From Phytohabitans rumicis (GTDB lineage Bacteria; Actinomycetota; Actinomycetes; Mycobacteriales; Micromonosporaceae): 64,000 nucleotides of DNA. Shown one piece after another: positions 34,727-43,221 of the stretch. The notes below the pieces were generated by a model. It did not search any database. It was not told the origin of the DNA and was given only the letters and a program-made list of their open reading frames with translations. Within the stretch, counting starts at the first letter, position 1. Every line of letters begins with the position of its first letter. The stretch covers positions 8,919,316 through 8,983,315 of the forward strand of contig NZ_BLPG01000001.1 of NCBI RefSeq assembly GCF_011764445.1. The letters run 5' to 3'. The position numbers were made by a program, and so were the translations under genes.

Positions 34727-35453
34727 ATGTTGACTGTCAGCGATCGCCCCATCGCCACACCCTCGGTGGACGGACCGACGGTGGGCATGGCGGTCCAGTT
34801 CGTCCTGCTGGGGGCCCTCGCCGCCGGAGTGGGCCTGGGCGCCGCCGGATGGCTCGCCGGAACGGCGTACGCCGGCGTCACCTGGGTCGTGCTGAGCCGC
34901 GCCATGCGCCGGTCCGGCATGAGCCTGCTCGGTCCGGCCAACCAGGTGACCCTCGCCCGCGCGACGCTGGTCGGGGTGTGACGGCGCTGACGGCCGACTC
35001 ACTCCGCGGGGCGGTGCCGATCGCGGCCCTGGTCACCCTGGCGGCCGTCGCGCTGGCGCTGGACGCGGTCGACGGGCAGGTCGCCCGGCGTACCGGCTCC
35101 ACGTCGGTGCTCGGCGCGCGCTTCGACATGGAGGTCGACGCCGTCCTGATCATGGTGCTGAGCGTCGTCGTCGCCGGGTCGCTGGGCCCCTGGGTGCTGG
35201 CGATCGGCGCCTTCCGGTACGTCTTCGTCGCGGCCGCCTGGGCGCTACCCTGGCTGCGCGGTTCGCTGCCCCTCGCTTCTCCCGCAAGGTGGTAGCCGCC
35301 ACCCAGGGCATAGTCCTGGTGGTAGCCGCCTCCGGCGCCCTGCCCTACCCGGCCGCACTGGCGATCGTCGCCCTATCCCTGGCGGTTCTCACCTGGTCCT
35401 TCACCCGCGACACCGTCTGGCTCTGGCACCACCGCGAGATCCGCTCCCGTTGA
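34727..35453 (+). CDS. CDP-alcohol phosphatidyltransferase, two apparent frameshifts
   Basis: Three overlapping frames give one 242-residue protein when one G is added at 34973-34976 and one C at 35269-35272. Start MLTVSDRPIA... leads to GPANQVTLARATLV, then LDAVDGQVARRTGSTSVLGARFDMEVDAV, which contains the full catalytic signature DGx2ARx8Gx3Dx3D, then RKVVAATQGIVLVVAASG and a final membrane helix. These enzymes transfer a phospho-alcohol from CDP-diacylglycerol or similar, so a lipid-linked step is implied. Both lesions repair in the same direction in G/C runs, so an intact gene is likely. The stop TGA lies in a palindrome. Confidence 0.83.
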
Positions 35454-35511
35454 TCATGAAGTTATCCGCGGAGATGATCTCCTTCGGCGCGATAGCTTCA
35501 TGATCAACGGG
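35446..35511. terminator. Palindrome holding the stop codons of two convergent genes
   Basis: Left arm CCCGTTGATCATGAAG (from 35446) pairs with CTTCATGATCAACGGG (to 35511), extending inward with one mismatch. The TGA of the CDP-alcohol phosphatidyltransferase (35451-35453) and the repaired TGA of the glycoside hydrolase (35504-35506 on the minus strand) lie at equivalent positions in the two arms. The core GATCATGAAGTT resembles the hairpin at 17699-17766. Confidence 0.75.
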
Positions 35512-37412
35512 ACGAGCGGAGGACGCGGACGCCGTATGCCGGGAGGTTGACGGTGGCGGTGGGGGTGCCGGTGTCGAGGTCCGCCAGGGGGTGCCCTCCA
35601 GGGTGACGGTCAGCGGGTCTGGGGATTGGCTGACCAGCCAGATGAACTGGGTGCCGTCGTCGCGGACCAGGCGGTCGACCAGCACGCTCGGGTCGCCGGA
35701 GCGGACCGGGGGGCGTACGCCGGCGTGGTCGGCGAGCGCGGCGTACAGGCGCCAGGTCTGCTCGGGGTTGACCTCCGGGGTGGCCGCCGCCATCGCTTCC
35801 AGGGGTAGGTGCACAGCACCAGCGCGCCCGTCCCCACCGCGCGCCGCAGCAGGGCCGGCCGGCCTTCCGCGTCGGTGGCGATCACCTCGGCGTCCACGGG
35901 GTCCACCGGCAGGTACGCGCGCTGGTGCGGGTTGCCGCCGGCGGTGAACGACAGCACGGTGCCGGCGGCCAGCGACCCGAGGTCCCGCTGGAACGTGAAC
36001 TCCACCGTGTCGGCGGTGATCCGGTCGACGATGCCGTACCGGAGCCGGTGGCGTACGCCGAACAGCGCGTTGAGCCCGGCGTACCAGGGGCCGCGCTGGT
36101 TGTCGGTGCCGCCGTGGCAGTACGAGACGTACACGGTCGCGCCGGCGTGGGCGAGGGCCTCCAGGCGGCGCCAGCCGGGGCCGGTCAGCTGCTTGGCCGA
36201 CGGCAGCAGGTAGAGCCGGCAGTCGTCGGTGATGCCGCCGCTCTCCCGGACGATCCCGGCGGGCACGCCGGCCTCGCGGGCGGTCAGGTACGCCTGCTCG
36301 ATCGCGGCCAGCGCGGCGGCCTGGTCGCCGAGGTCGGTGAACGGGTGCTCGCTGTCCACGTGGGCCGGCACCACGATGCCGACCTCGGTGTCGGCGCGCG
36401 CGCACCGCGCCAGGTCGACCGCGTCCAGCACGGTCCGGAAGTCGGCCAGTTCGCGCAGCGCGGACTTCGGCGCGCCGTTGCTGTCGGTCACCCCGAAGTG
36501 CAGCTCGAACGGGTGGTGCGAGTACGGCGGCTCGTCGATCAGGTCGTCGAAGTCGGTGTTGTTCCAGGCGACCCAGCCGGCGGAGCCGCCCAGCAGCGAG
36601 TTGTGCAGAACCTGGCGGTAGTAGTGGCCGAGGTTCTCCTCCGAGACGAAGTCGGTGGACGCGCCGAACTCCTCCAGCACCACCGGCTTGCCGGCGACCG
36701 TGGCCAGCTCGCACAGGAACGCCGTGCGCAGGTGCTGGCGGACCGGGTCGTCGCCCATCGGGTACACGTGTGGGCCGACCCAGTCGACCAGCGGGCCCAG
36801 CTCGCGCAGCCGGTAGCCGCTCGGGCTGGCGTTGGTCTCCACGGTCCACGCGCCGTCGCCGATGGACACCGGCTGGTGCGCGCCGCCGGCCCGCAGGCCC
36901 TGGATGACCAGCTGCGCCCAGGCGGTGACGGTGGGCACGGTGCCGAGGCCGCCGTACAGCGGCATCTCGTTGGACAGCAGCCAGCCGGCGACGGCGGGAT
37001 GGCTGGCGAAGCGGCGGGCCATCATCTCGGCGAACCACGCCTGCCGCCCGACCAGCCACACGTCGGCGTACAGGTCGCGGCCGTCCCGCCAGGCCGGGTC
37101 CCAGTTCTCGCCGGACATGTGCCCGACGATGAGCGTCGGCACGGTGCGCATGCCGATCGCCTCGTGCAGGTCGAGGAAGTCGGCGAACCGGTCGAGCAGC
37201 GTCTCGTCCAGGGTGTCCGGGGTGGGCATGAAGTCCGGCCAGAAGAAGAAGGACCGGGTCATCGTCAGGCCGTGGTCGGCCAGCACCTGTAGTTCCTTCG
37301 CCACGGTCTGGCCGTCGTAGCGCGGCCACATGCGTGGCCCGCCCACCCGGGACCAGAAGTTCACTCCCAGCCAGACGCGGTCGGCGGGAGGCAGCGCGAA
37401 GGCGCGACGCAT
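35504..37412 (-). CDS. Glycoside hydrolase, clan A (GH5-like) with C-terminal domains, two apparent frameshifts
   Basis: 636 residues after adding one base at each of 35802-35805 and 35587-35591. ATG 37412 follows AGAGGAG. No signal peptide, so it likely acts inside the cell. A TIM barrel runs over about residues 1-370, with FWSRVGGPRMWPRYD, the acid/base region GWLLSNEMPLYGG (Asn-Glu), HVYPMGDD, and the nucleophile-type PVVLEEFGAS. Further domains resemble a GH trimerisation-like fold and a small beta domain ending NLPAYGVRVLRSSR. The substrate is probably a beta-mannoside or beta-glucoside oligosaccharide imported by the divergent ABC transporter (inference). The repaired stop is the second stop in the palindrome. 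Confidence 0.82.
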
Positions 37413-37470
37413 GGATGGACTCCTCTGCGGCCAGGTGGTTGCGGGGGTTTGGGCAAGAGCCTTGATGACA

Positions 37471-37494
37471 TCACCGAACCGGTTCAGTGTCAAC
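37471..37494. promoter_or_regulatory. LacI-type operator between glycoside hydrolase and ABC transporter
   Basis: The core palindrome GAACCGGTTC (37476-37485) sits in a longer near-symmetric context, CACCGAACCGGTTCAGTG. Related half-sites GTTTCAGTGTC and CGGTTCAGT occur near 37539-37568. It lies in the 258-bp divergent gap, so one sugar-responsive repressor could control both directions. Confidence 0.65.
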
Positions 37495-37670
37495 GGATCT
37501 AACAAAGCTGCATCGACACTTGACGTGATCACCCGACCGTGTTTCAGTGTCGTAACTTACGCGGTTCAGTTTCCGCGCTGGGCCCATTGATCATCGACGT
37601 AGTCGCCCGAGCCGTATTGCGTGGTCGGTGTCGGCGGGGGCGAGTGCGCCCCGAGGGAGGATATACGTCA

Positions 37671-39386
37671 ATGCGGAATCGATTGCGTTATCTCGCGGCG
37701 CTCACGGTGGTGGGCCTCCTGGCGGCCTGCCAGGGAGGCGACGGCAAGTCCAACACCTCCGGTGGCCAGTACCCGCGCAACGAAACCCTCTACACCAGCG
37801 GCACCCTGTGGGGCCCGCCGACGAACTGGAACCCCCTCGTGCCCGGCGGTCTCGTCACCGGCACCGAGGGCCTGGTCTACGAGCCCCTGTTCCTCTTCGA
37901 CCCGGAGACGCTCAAGCTCGAGCCGTGGCTGGCCGAGAAGGGCGAGTGGAGCGCCGACAAGAAGCAGTACACGGTGACCCTGCGCGACGGCGTCAAGTGG
38001 GGCGACGGCAAGCCGTTCACCGCCGACGACGTGAAGTTCACCCTCGAGGTCGGCAAGGCCAAGGCCGTGCCGTACAGCAACATCTGGAACTGGGTGTCCC
38101 AGGCCGAGGCGGTGGACGCGCGCACCGTGCGGGTCACCTTCTCCGACCCCCGCGTGCAGGAGTGGGAGAACTGGCTCTACCAGCGCGCGATGCTGCCCAA
38201 GCACATCTGGGAGTCGCGCTCCGAGGCCGACCTGACCTCGCACAAGAACGAGAAGCCGGTCGGCACCGGGGCGTACGAGTACTCCACCCACGGGCAGGAC
38301 CGCATGGTCTGGAAGAAGAAGAGCGAGTGGTGGGCGACCAAGGCGCTGGGCCTGGAGGTCAAGCCCACGTACGTCGTCGACATCGTCAACTCCAGCAACG
38401 AGGTGGCGCTCGGCCTGCTCACCTCCGGCCGGCTCGACCTGAGCAACAACTTCCTGCCCGGCGTCGCCAACCTGGTCAAGGGCGACTTCCACATCAAGAC
38501 GTACTACGCCGAGCCGCCGTACATGATCCCGATCAACACGGCGATGCTGATCCCGAACACCACCAAGGCGCCGCTGAACGACGCGGCGTTCCGCAAGGCG
38601 CTGGCCCAGGCGATCGACACCAAGAAGATCGCCGAGGGCGTGTACGGCAACATCGTCAAGGCGGCCAACCCGACCGGCCTGCTGCCGTTCTTCGACCAGT
38701 ATGTCGACCAGGCCACCGTGAGCCAGTCCGGCTTCTCGTACGACACCGGCGCGGCCAAGAGCACCCTGGCCGGCGCCGGCTACCGGGACGCCAACGGCGA
38801 CGGCAAGGTCGAGGCGCCCGGCGGCAAGGCGATAGCCCTGAAGCTCATCGTCCCGTCCGGCTGGACCGACTGGATGGAGGCGGCCCGGGTGATCGCCGAG
38901 GGGGCGCAGGCGGCGGGCATCAACGTCGTCGCCGAGTTCCCGGACAGCGCGGCCGTCGACGACGCGCGCACCACCGGCAAGTTCGACCTGCTCCTGAACA
39001 ACTGGACCGAGGTCAGCAACACGCCGTGGACGTACTACAACTACATCTACCAACTCCCGGTGCAGAAGCAGCAGTTCGCGGCGAACTTCTCCCGCTACCA
39101 GAACCCGCAGGCGTGGAACCTGGTGCAGAAGCTGGCGCGCACAGCCTCCGACGACCCCGCGTACAAGACGACGATCGCCGACCTGCAGAAGGTGCATCTG
39201 GCCGAGCTGCCGGCGATCCCGCTCTGGTACAACGGCCTCTGGGCACAGTTCAACGACTCGGTCTGGACCAACTGGCCGTCCTCCGCCCAGGGCGCGCCCA
39301 AGTCGTTCCCGTGCACCTGGAACAACATCTGGGAGCTGGGCGCGGTCAAGACACTGACCCAGATCAAGCCCGTCGCGGCTAAGTAA
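37671..39386 (+). CDS. ABC transporter solute-binding lipoprotein (SBP family 5, oligosaccharide/oligopeptide)
   Basis: 571 residues with the lipoprotein signal MRNRLRYLAALTVVGLLAAC (lipobox LAAC, Cys20), then a Gly/Ser spacer. Family 5 features: ETLYTSGTLWGPPTNWNPLV, LRDGVKWGDGKPFTADDVKFTLE, GTGAYEYSTHGQDRMVWKKK and RKALAQAIDTKKIAEGVYGN. Although the family is named for peptides, members next to glycosidases bind cello- or manno-oligosaccharides, which suits this position opposite a glycoside hydrolase (inference). GGGAGG precedes the start. First gene of a five-gene operon. Confidence 0.92.
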   Translation: MRNRLRYLAALTVVGLLAACQGGDGKSNTSGGQYPRNETLYTSGTLWGPPTNWNPLVPGGLVTGTEGLVYEPLFLFDPETLKLEPWLAEKGEWSADKKQYTVTLRDGVKWGDGKPFTADDVKFTLEVGKAKAVPYSNIWNWVSQAEAVDARTVRVTFSDPRVQEWENWLYQRAMLPKHIWESRSEADLTSHKNEKPVGTGAYEYSTHGQDRMVWKKKSEWWATKALGLEVKPTYVVDIVNSSNEVALGLLTSGRLDLSNNFLPGVANLVKGDFHIKTYYAEPPYMIPINTAMLIPNTTKAPLNDAAFRKALAQAIDTKKIAEGVYGNIVKAANPTGLLPFFDQYVDQATVSQSGFSYDTGAAKSTLAGAGYRDANGDGKVEAPGGKAIALKLIVPSGWTDWMEAARVIAEGAQAAGINVVAEFPDSAAVDDARTTGKFDLLLNNWTEVSNTPWTYYNYIYQLPVQKQQFAANFSRYQNPQAWNLVQKLARTASDDPAYKTTIADLQKVHLAELPAIPLWYNGLWAQFNDSVWTNWPSSAQGAPKSFPCTWNNIWELGAVKTLTQIKPVAAK

Positions 39387-39405
39387 GGGAAAGAGGAGGG
39401 CGCGC

Positions 39406-40401
39406 GTGGGTCGGTACTTCGCCCGCAAGGTGGCGATCTACGTCCTGACGTTCTTCGTCGCCGTGACCATCAACTGGATCGTCCCCCGGTTCATGCCGGG
39501 GGACCCGGTCAGCCGGATGCTCAGCCGCCATTCGGTGTCCAACCCGGACGCCGTGGCACCGATGCTCGAGTACTACAACAGCGTCTTCGGCCTGGACGTG
39601 CCGCTGTGGCGGCAGTACGTGAACTACTGGGCCGAGCTGTTCCAGGGCAACATGGGCGTGAGCGTCTGGCTGTTTCCGGCACCGGTCACCGAGGTCATCC
39701 TGGGCGCCGTGCCGTACACGCTCGCCCTCCTCATCCCGTCGATCCTGCTCAGCTGGTACACCGGCAACAAGGTGGGCGCGCTGGCCGCGCGCCGCAAATG
39801 GCTCGACAACAGCGTGCTCCCGCTGGGGTACGCGCTGATGGCCACGCCGTACATGTGGCTGGCGATCCTGCTGGCGTGGAGCCTCGCGATCGTCGCGGGG
39901 CTCTTCCCGGTGGCCGGCGGCTACGCCTTCGACCTGCAGCCCAGTCTGTCCTGGACGTTCCTGAACAGCCTGCTGCAGCACTGGTTCCTGCCGTTCCTGT
40001 CGCTGTTTCTGGTGGCGTTCGGCGGCTGGGCCATCGGCATGCGCAACCTGATCATCTACGAGCTGGAGGCCGACTACGCGAACTACCTGGAGTCGCTGGG
40101 CGCGCCCCGCCGCCTGATCCGCCGGTACGCCTTCCGCAACGCGCTGCTGCCGCAGCTGACCGGCCTGGCCCTGCAACTGGGCGTGCTCGTCGCCGGCGCC
40201 CTGGTCACCGAGATCGTGTTCGGCTATCCCGGCCTCGGGCGGCTTATCCTGATGGCCATCCAGAACCAGGACTTCTTCCTGCTCCAGGGCGCCTTCCTCT
40301 TCATCGTCATCGGCGTACTGCTCGCCAACTTCATCATCGACATCGTGTACGTCCTGGTCGACCCGCGTACCAGGACCGGCATGCAGGGGAGCGCGGCATG
40401 A
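39406..40401 (+). CDS. ABC transporter permease, DppB/OppB type
   Basis: 331 residues from GTG 39406. Six membrane helices; N-terminus KVAIYVLTFFVAVTINWIVPRFMPGDPV is typical of DppB. The cytoplasmic EAA loop is LEADYANYLESLGAPRRLIRRYAFRNALLPQLTG, and the C-terminal helix ends VLLANFIIDIVYVLVDPRTR. It forms the membrane channel with the next gene and overlaps it by 4 bases (ATGA). Confidence 0.94.
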   Translation: MGRYFARKVAIYVLTFFVAVTINWIVPRFMPGDPVSRMLSRHSVSNPDAVAPMLEYYNSVFGLDVPLWRQYVNYWAELFQGNMGVSVWLFPAPVTEVILGAVPYTLALLIPSILLSWYTGNKVGALAARRKWLDNSVLPLGYALMATPYMWLAILLAWSLAIVAGLFPVAGGYAFDLQPSLSWTFLNSLLQHWFLPFLSLFLVAFGGWAIGMRNLIIYELEADYANYLESLGAPRRLIRRYAFRNALLPQLTGLALQLGVLVAGALVTEIVFGYPGLGRLILMAIQNQDFFLLQGAFLFIVIGVLLANFIIDIVYVLVDPRTRTGMQGSAA

Positions 40402-41267
40402 CCGACGTCGAACCCCAGGCCCGGCGAGTCCGCGAGGCGTTCGGTTTCGCGCTGCGCAACGGGAAGTTCGTCGGGGGCGCGGTGGTCGTCCTGGGCTTCC
40501 TGGGGCTCGGGCTGATCGCCCCGCTCTTCTTCGACCACGGCCATAGCGAGTACGTCGGGCCGCCCGGCGAGCCGCCGTCCGCCGACTACTGGTTCGGCAC
40601 CACCACGTTCGGGCAGGACGTGTTTCTGCAGTTCACCCACGGCATCCGGTCGACGTACCTGGTGGGCCTGCTCGGCGGCGGGATCGCCGCGGCCATCGGC
40701 ATGACGATCGGCTTCGTGGCCGGCTACCGCGGCGGCCTCGTCGACGAGATCCTCAACATGCTGACGAACATCGTGCTCGTGCTGCCCGCCCTCGCGGTGC
40801 TGATCATCCTGCACTCGTACATCGGCATCAAGAGCGTGCCGAGCCAGGCCCTGTTCATCGGGCTGTTCTCCTGGCCGTGGGTGGCGCGGGCGGTCCGCGC
40901 GCAGACGTTCTCGCTGCGGTCGCGGGACTTCGTCGACCTGGCCCGGCTCAGCGGGATGCGCTCCGGCGCGGTCATCCGCCGGGAGATCGCGCCCAACATG
41001 AGCTCCTACCTGTTCATGACGTTCATCCTGCTCTTCGGCGGGGCGGTGCTGGCGGCCGCGACGCTCGACTTCATCGGGCTCGGCCCCACCGACACCATGT
41101 CGCTCGGGCTGATGATGAACAACGCGGTGCACTGGAGCGCGTTACAGCTCGGCCTGTGGTGGTGGTTCATCCCGCCGGGGCTCGGCATCACGCTGATCGT
41201 CGGATCGCTGTTCATCATGAACGTCGGGCTCGACGAGGTGTTCAACCCGAAGCTGCGGGAGATGTAG
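40398..41267 (+). CDS. ABC transporter permease, DppC/OppC type
   Basis: 289 residues from ATG 40398, overlapping the preceding stop. Shows the DppC layout: first helix VGGAVVVLGFLGLGLIAPLFF, periplasmic PPSADYWFGTTTFGQDVF, the EAA loop SRDFVDLARLSGMRSGAVIRREIAPNM and C-terminal LNVGLDEVFNPKLREM-like ending. Partner of the upstream permease. Confidence 0.94.
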   Translation: MTDVEPQARRVREAFGFALRNGKFVGGAVVVLGFLGLGLIAPLFFDHGHSEYVGPPGEPPSADYWFGTTTFGQDVFLQFTHGIRSTYLVGLLGGGIAAAIGMTIGFVAGYRGGLVDEILNMLTNIVLVLPALAVLIILHSYIGIKSVPSQALFIGLFSWPWVARAVRAQTFSLRSRDFVDLARLSGMRSGAVIRREIAPNMSSYLFMTFILLFGGAVLAAATLDFIGLGPTDTMSLGLMMNNAVHWSALQLGLWWWFIPPGLGITLIVGSLFIMNVGLDEVFNPKLREM

Positions 41268-41269
41268 GG

Positions 41270-42220
41270 ATGGCACTGAAGGTCGACAACCTCCGGGTGT
41301 ACTACCGGACCCTGCGCGGCGACGTACGGGCGCTCGACGGCGCCACGTTCACCGTCGCCGACGGCGAGATCATGGGGCTGGCCGGCGAGTCGGGCTGCGG
41401 CAAGTCCACGTTGGGCAAGAGCCTGGTCCGGCTGGACGGCCGCATGAAGCACGTCGGCGGCACGGTCGAGCTGGACGGCCAGGTCCTGCCGATCGCGGAC
41501 GCGCAGGCGATGAACGCGTTCCGGTTCAAGACCGTCTCGGTCATCCCGCAGTACGCGATGAGCGCACTGAACCCCACCCGCAAGATCGGCAAGATGATCT
41601 CCGAGCTGCTGACCTCGCGCGGGTTCGACTACGCGGCGATCCGCCCCGAGCTGGAACGGCGGCTACGCCTGGTGGGCCTGGCCAAGGAGGTGCTCGACAA
41701 CTACCCGATCGAGCTGTCCGGCGGGATGAAGCAGCGGGTGGTCATGGTGCTGTCCACATTGCTCGATCCCCGGCTGCTCATCGCCGACGAGGTCACCTCC
41801 GCACTCGACGTGTCGACCCAGCGGGCGGTGGCCGAGGCGCTCGTGGAGTTCCGCGACCGCGGCTTCGTCACCAGCATGATCGTGGTCACCCACGACATCT
41901 CGCTGGTGTACCAGATCGCCGACACCATCATGGTCATGTACGCCGGAAAGCTCGCCGAGAAGGCCCCGGCCGAGGCGGTGGTCAACGCGCCGCTGCACCC
42001 GTACACGCAGATGCTGATCTCGTCGCTGCCCGAGGTGGGGGTGCGGCACGCCGACAAGCCGCTGACCGGCATCCCGGGCCGCCCACCGGGGCTGCTCAAA
42101 CCGCCGGCCGGCTGCCGGTTCCGGGCCCGCTGCCCGTACGCGTTCGACAAGTGCGCGCAGGAGCCACCGTTCGTGGAGGTCGACGACGAGCACTACGTGG
42201 CCTGCTGGAAGGTGGCGTAG
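41270..42220 (+). CDS. ABC transporter ATP-binding protein, DppD/OppD type
   Basis: 316 residues. Walker A GESGCGKST, signature LSGGMKQR, Walker B LLIADEVTSALD and H-loop VVTHD are complete. The C-terminal oligopeptide/dipeptide extension (HPYTQMLISSLPEV...GCRFRARCPYAFDKC) has the cysteines that bind an iron-sulfur cluster in some DppD proteins. Start two bases after the preceding stop. Confidence 0.95.
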   Translation: MALKVDNLRVYYRTLRGDVRALDGATFTVADGEIMGLAGESGCGKSTLGKSLVRLDGRMKHVGGTVELDGQVLPIADAQAMNAFRFKTVSVIPQYAMSALNPTRKIGKMISELLTSRGFDYAAIRPELERRLRLVGLAKEVLDNYPIELSGGMKQRVVMVLSTLLDPRLLIADEVTSALDVSTQRAVAEALVEFRDRGFVTSMIVVTHDISLVYQIADTIMVMYAGKLAEKAPAEAVVNAPLHPYTQMLISSLPEVGVRHADKPLTGIPGRPPGLLKPPAGCRFRARCPYAFDKCAQEPPFVEVDDEHYVACWKVA

Positions 42221-42222
42221 CG

Positions 42223-43146
42223 ATGCTGGAGCTCGACGGGGTCGGCAAGACGTACAAGGTCGGCGCGTTCGGCGGCCGCGAGATGGCCGCGCTGCGCGAC
42301 GTCAGCTTCGCCGTACGCCCCGGCGAGGTGGTCTCGCTGATCGGGGAGAGCGGCAGCGGCAAGACCACCCTCGGCCGGCTCGTGCTGCGGCTCGCCTCGG
42401 TCACCCGTGGCGCGATCCGGTTCGACGGCACCGACGTGTCCCGGCTCAGGGGCCGGCGGCTGACCGGCTACTACCGCCGGGTGCAGGGCGTCTTCCAGGA
42501 CCCGTTCAGCAGCTACAACCCCATCTTCAAGGCGGACCGGGTGCTGCACGCGATCCGCGCCGGCTTCTTCCCGGGCGTGCCGGCGGCGCGCTGGCGGGAG
42601 AAGGTGGACGCCGCCCTGGAAGCCGTCCGGCTCGACCCGGCGCAGGTGCTCAACAAGTACCCGCATCAGCTCAGCGGCGGCCAGTTGCAGCGACTGCTGA
42701 TCGCGCGGGCGCTGCTGCTGGACATCGAGCTGCTCGTCGCCGACGAGATCATCAGCATGCTGGACGCGTCGACGCGCATCGACGTACTCAATCTGCTGGC
42801 CGACCTGAAGGCCCGCGGCCTCGGGATCCTGTTCATCACGCACGACCTGTCCCTGGGCCACTACCTCAGCGACCGGGCGGTGATCCTGCGCCGCGGCGTG
42901 GTGGTCGAGACCGGGCCGGCGGACAAGGTGTTCGGCGACCCGCGGCACCCGTACACGCGGACGCTGCTGGCGTCGGTGCCGCAGCTGCACCGCAAGTGGC
43001 GCAGCCGGCCCCCTATCGACTCCGCGGATCCTTGTGCCTACCATGGGCTACGCGCCGACGGCAGTTGCGAGGCCGACGGGAAGGTGCCGGCGCTGGCCAG
43101 CGTGGATGGCGACCATCTCGTGGGGTGCGCGCGGCTTGGTCAGTAA
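42223..43146 (+). CDS. ABC transporter ATP-binding protein, DppF/OppF type
   Basis: 307 residues. Walker A GESGSGKTT, Q-loop VFQDPFSSYNP, signature LSGGQLQR, and H-loop FITHD are present. Walker B reads LLVADEIISMLD, one residue off the usual EPTSALD form but with the catalytic Glu kept. It forms the ATPase heterodimer with the preceding gene. Last gene of the operon; hairpins follow. Confidence 0.95.
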   Translation: MLELDGVGKTYKVGAFGGREMAALRDVSFAVRPGEVVSLIGESGSGKTTLGRLVLRLASVTRGAIRFDGTDVSRLRGRRLTGYYRRVQGVFQDPFSSYNPIFKADRVLHAIRAGFFPGVPAARWREKVDAALEAVRLDPAQVLNKYPHQLSGGQLQRLLIARALLLDIELLVADEIISMLDASTRIDVLNLLADLKARGLGILFITHDLSLGHYLSDRAVILRRGVVVETGPADKVFGDPRHPYTRTLLASVPQLHRKWRSRPPIDSADPCAYHGLRADGSCEADGKVPALASVDGDHLVGCARLGQ

Positions 43147-43151
43147 CCCTT

Positions 43152-43218
43152 GGGGGTCCTGCGGAGATCGTGGGAGCGGTCCCACAATCTGGATCGAATC
43201 CATCGATCCAGGAGGACC
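43152..43218. terminator. Hairpins after the ABC operon and in the peroxidase leader
   Basis: An inner stem GATCGTGGGA/TCCCACAATC and GGATCGA/TCGATCC lies within outer arms GGGTCCT (43152) and AGGACCC (near 43212). The outer right arm overlaps the ribosome binding site of the peroxidase gene, so it could terminate the ABC operon or hide the start of the next gene. Confidence 0.5.
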
Positions 43219-43221
43219 CTC

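Noticed and set aside
37671-43146. Peptide transport as the obvious role of the Dpp-like operon
   Set aside because: Not excluded, but the divergent glycoside hydrolase and shared sugar-type operator make an oligosaccharide substrate more likely, so it was not named dpp or opp.
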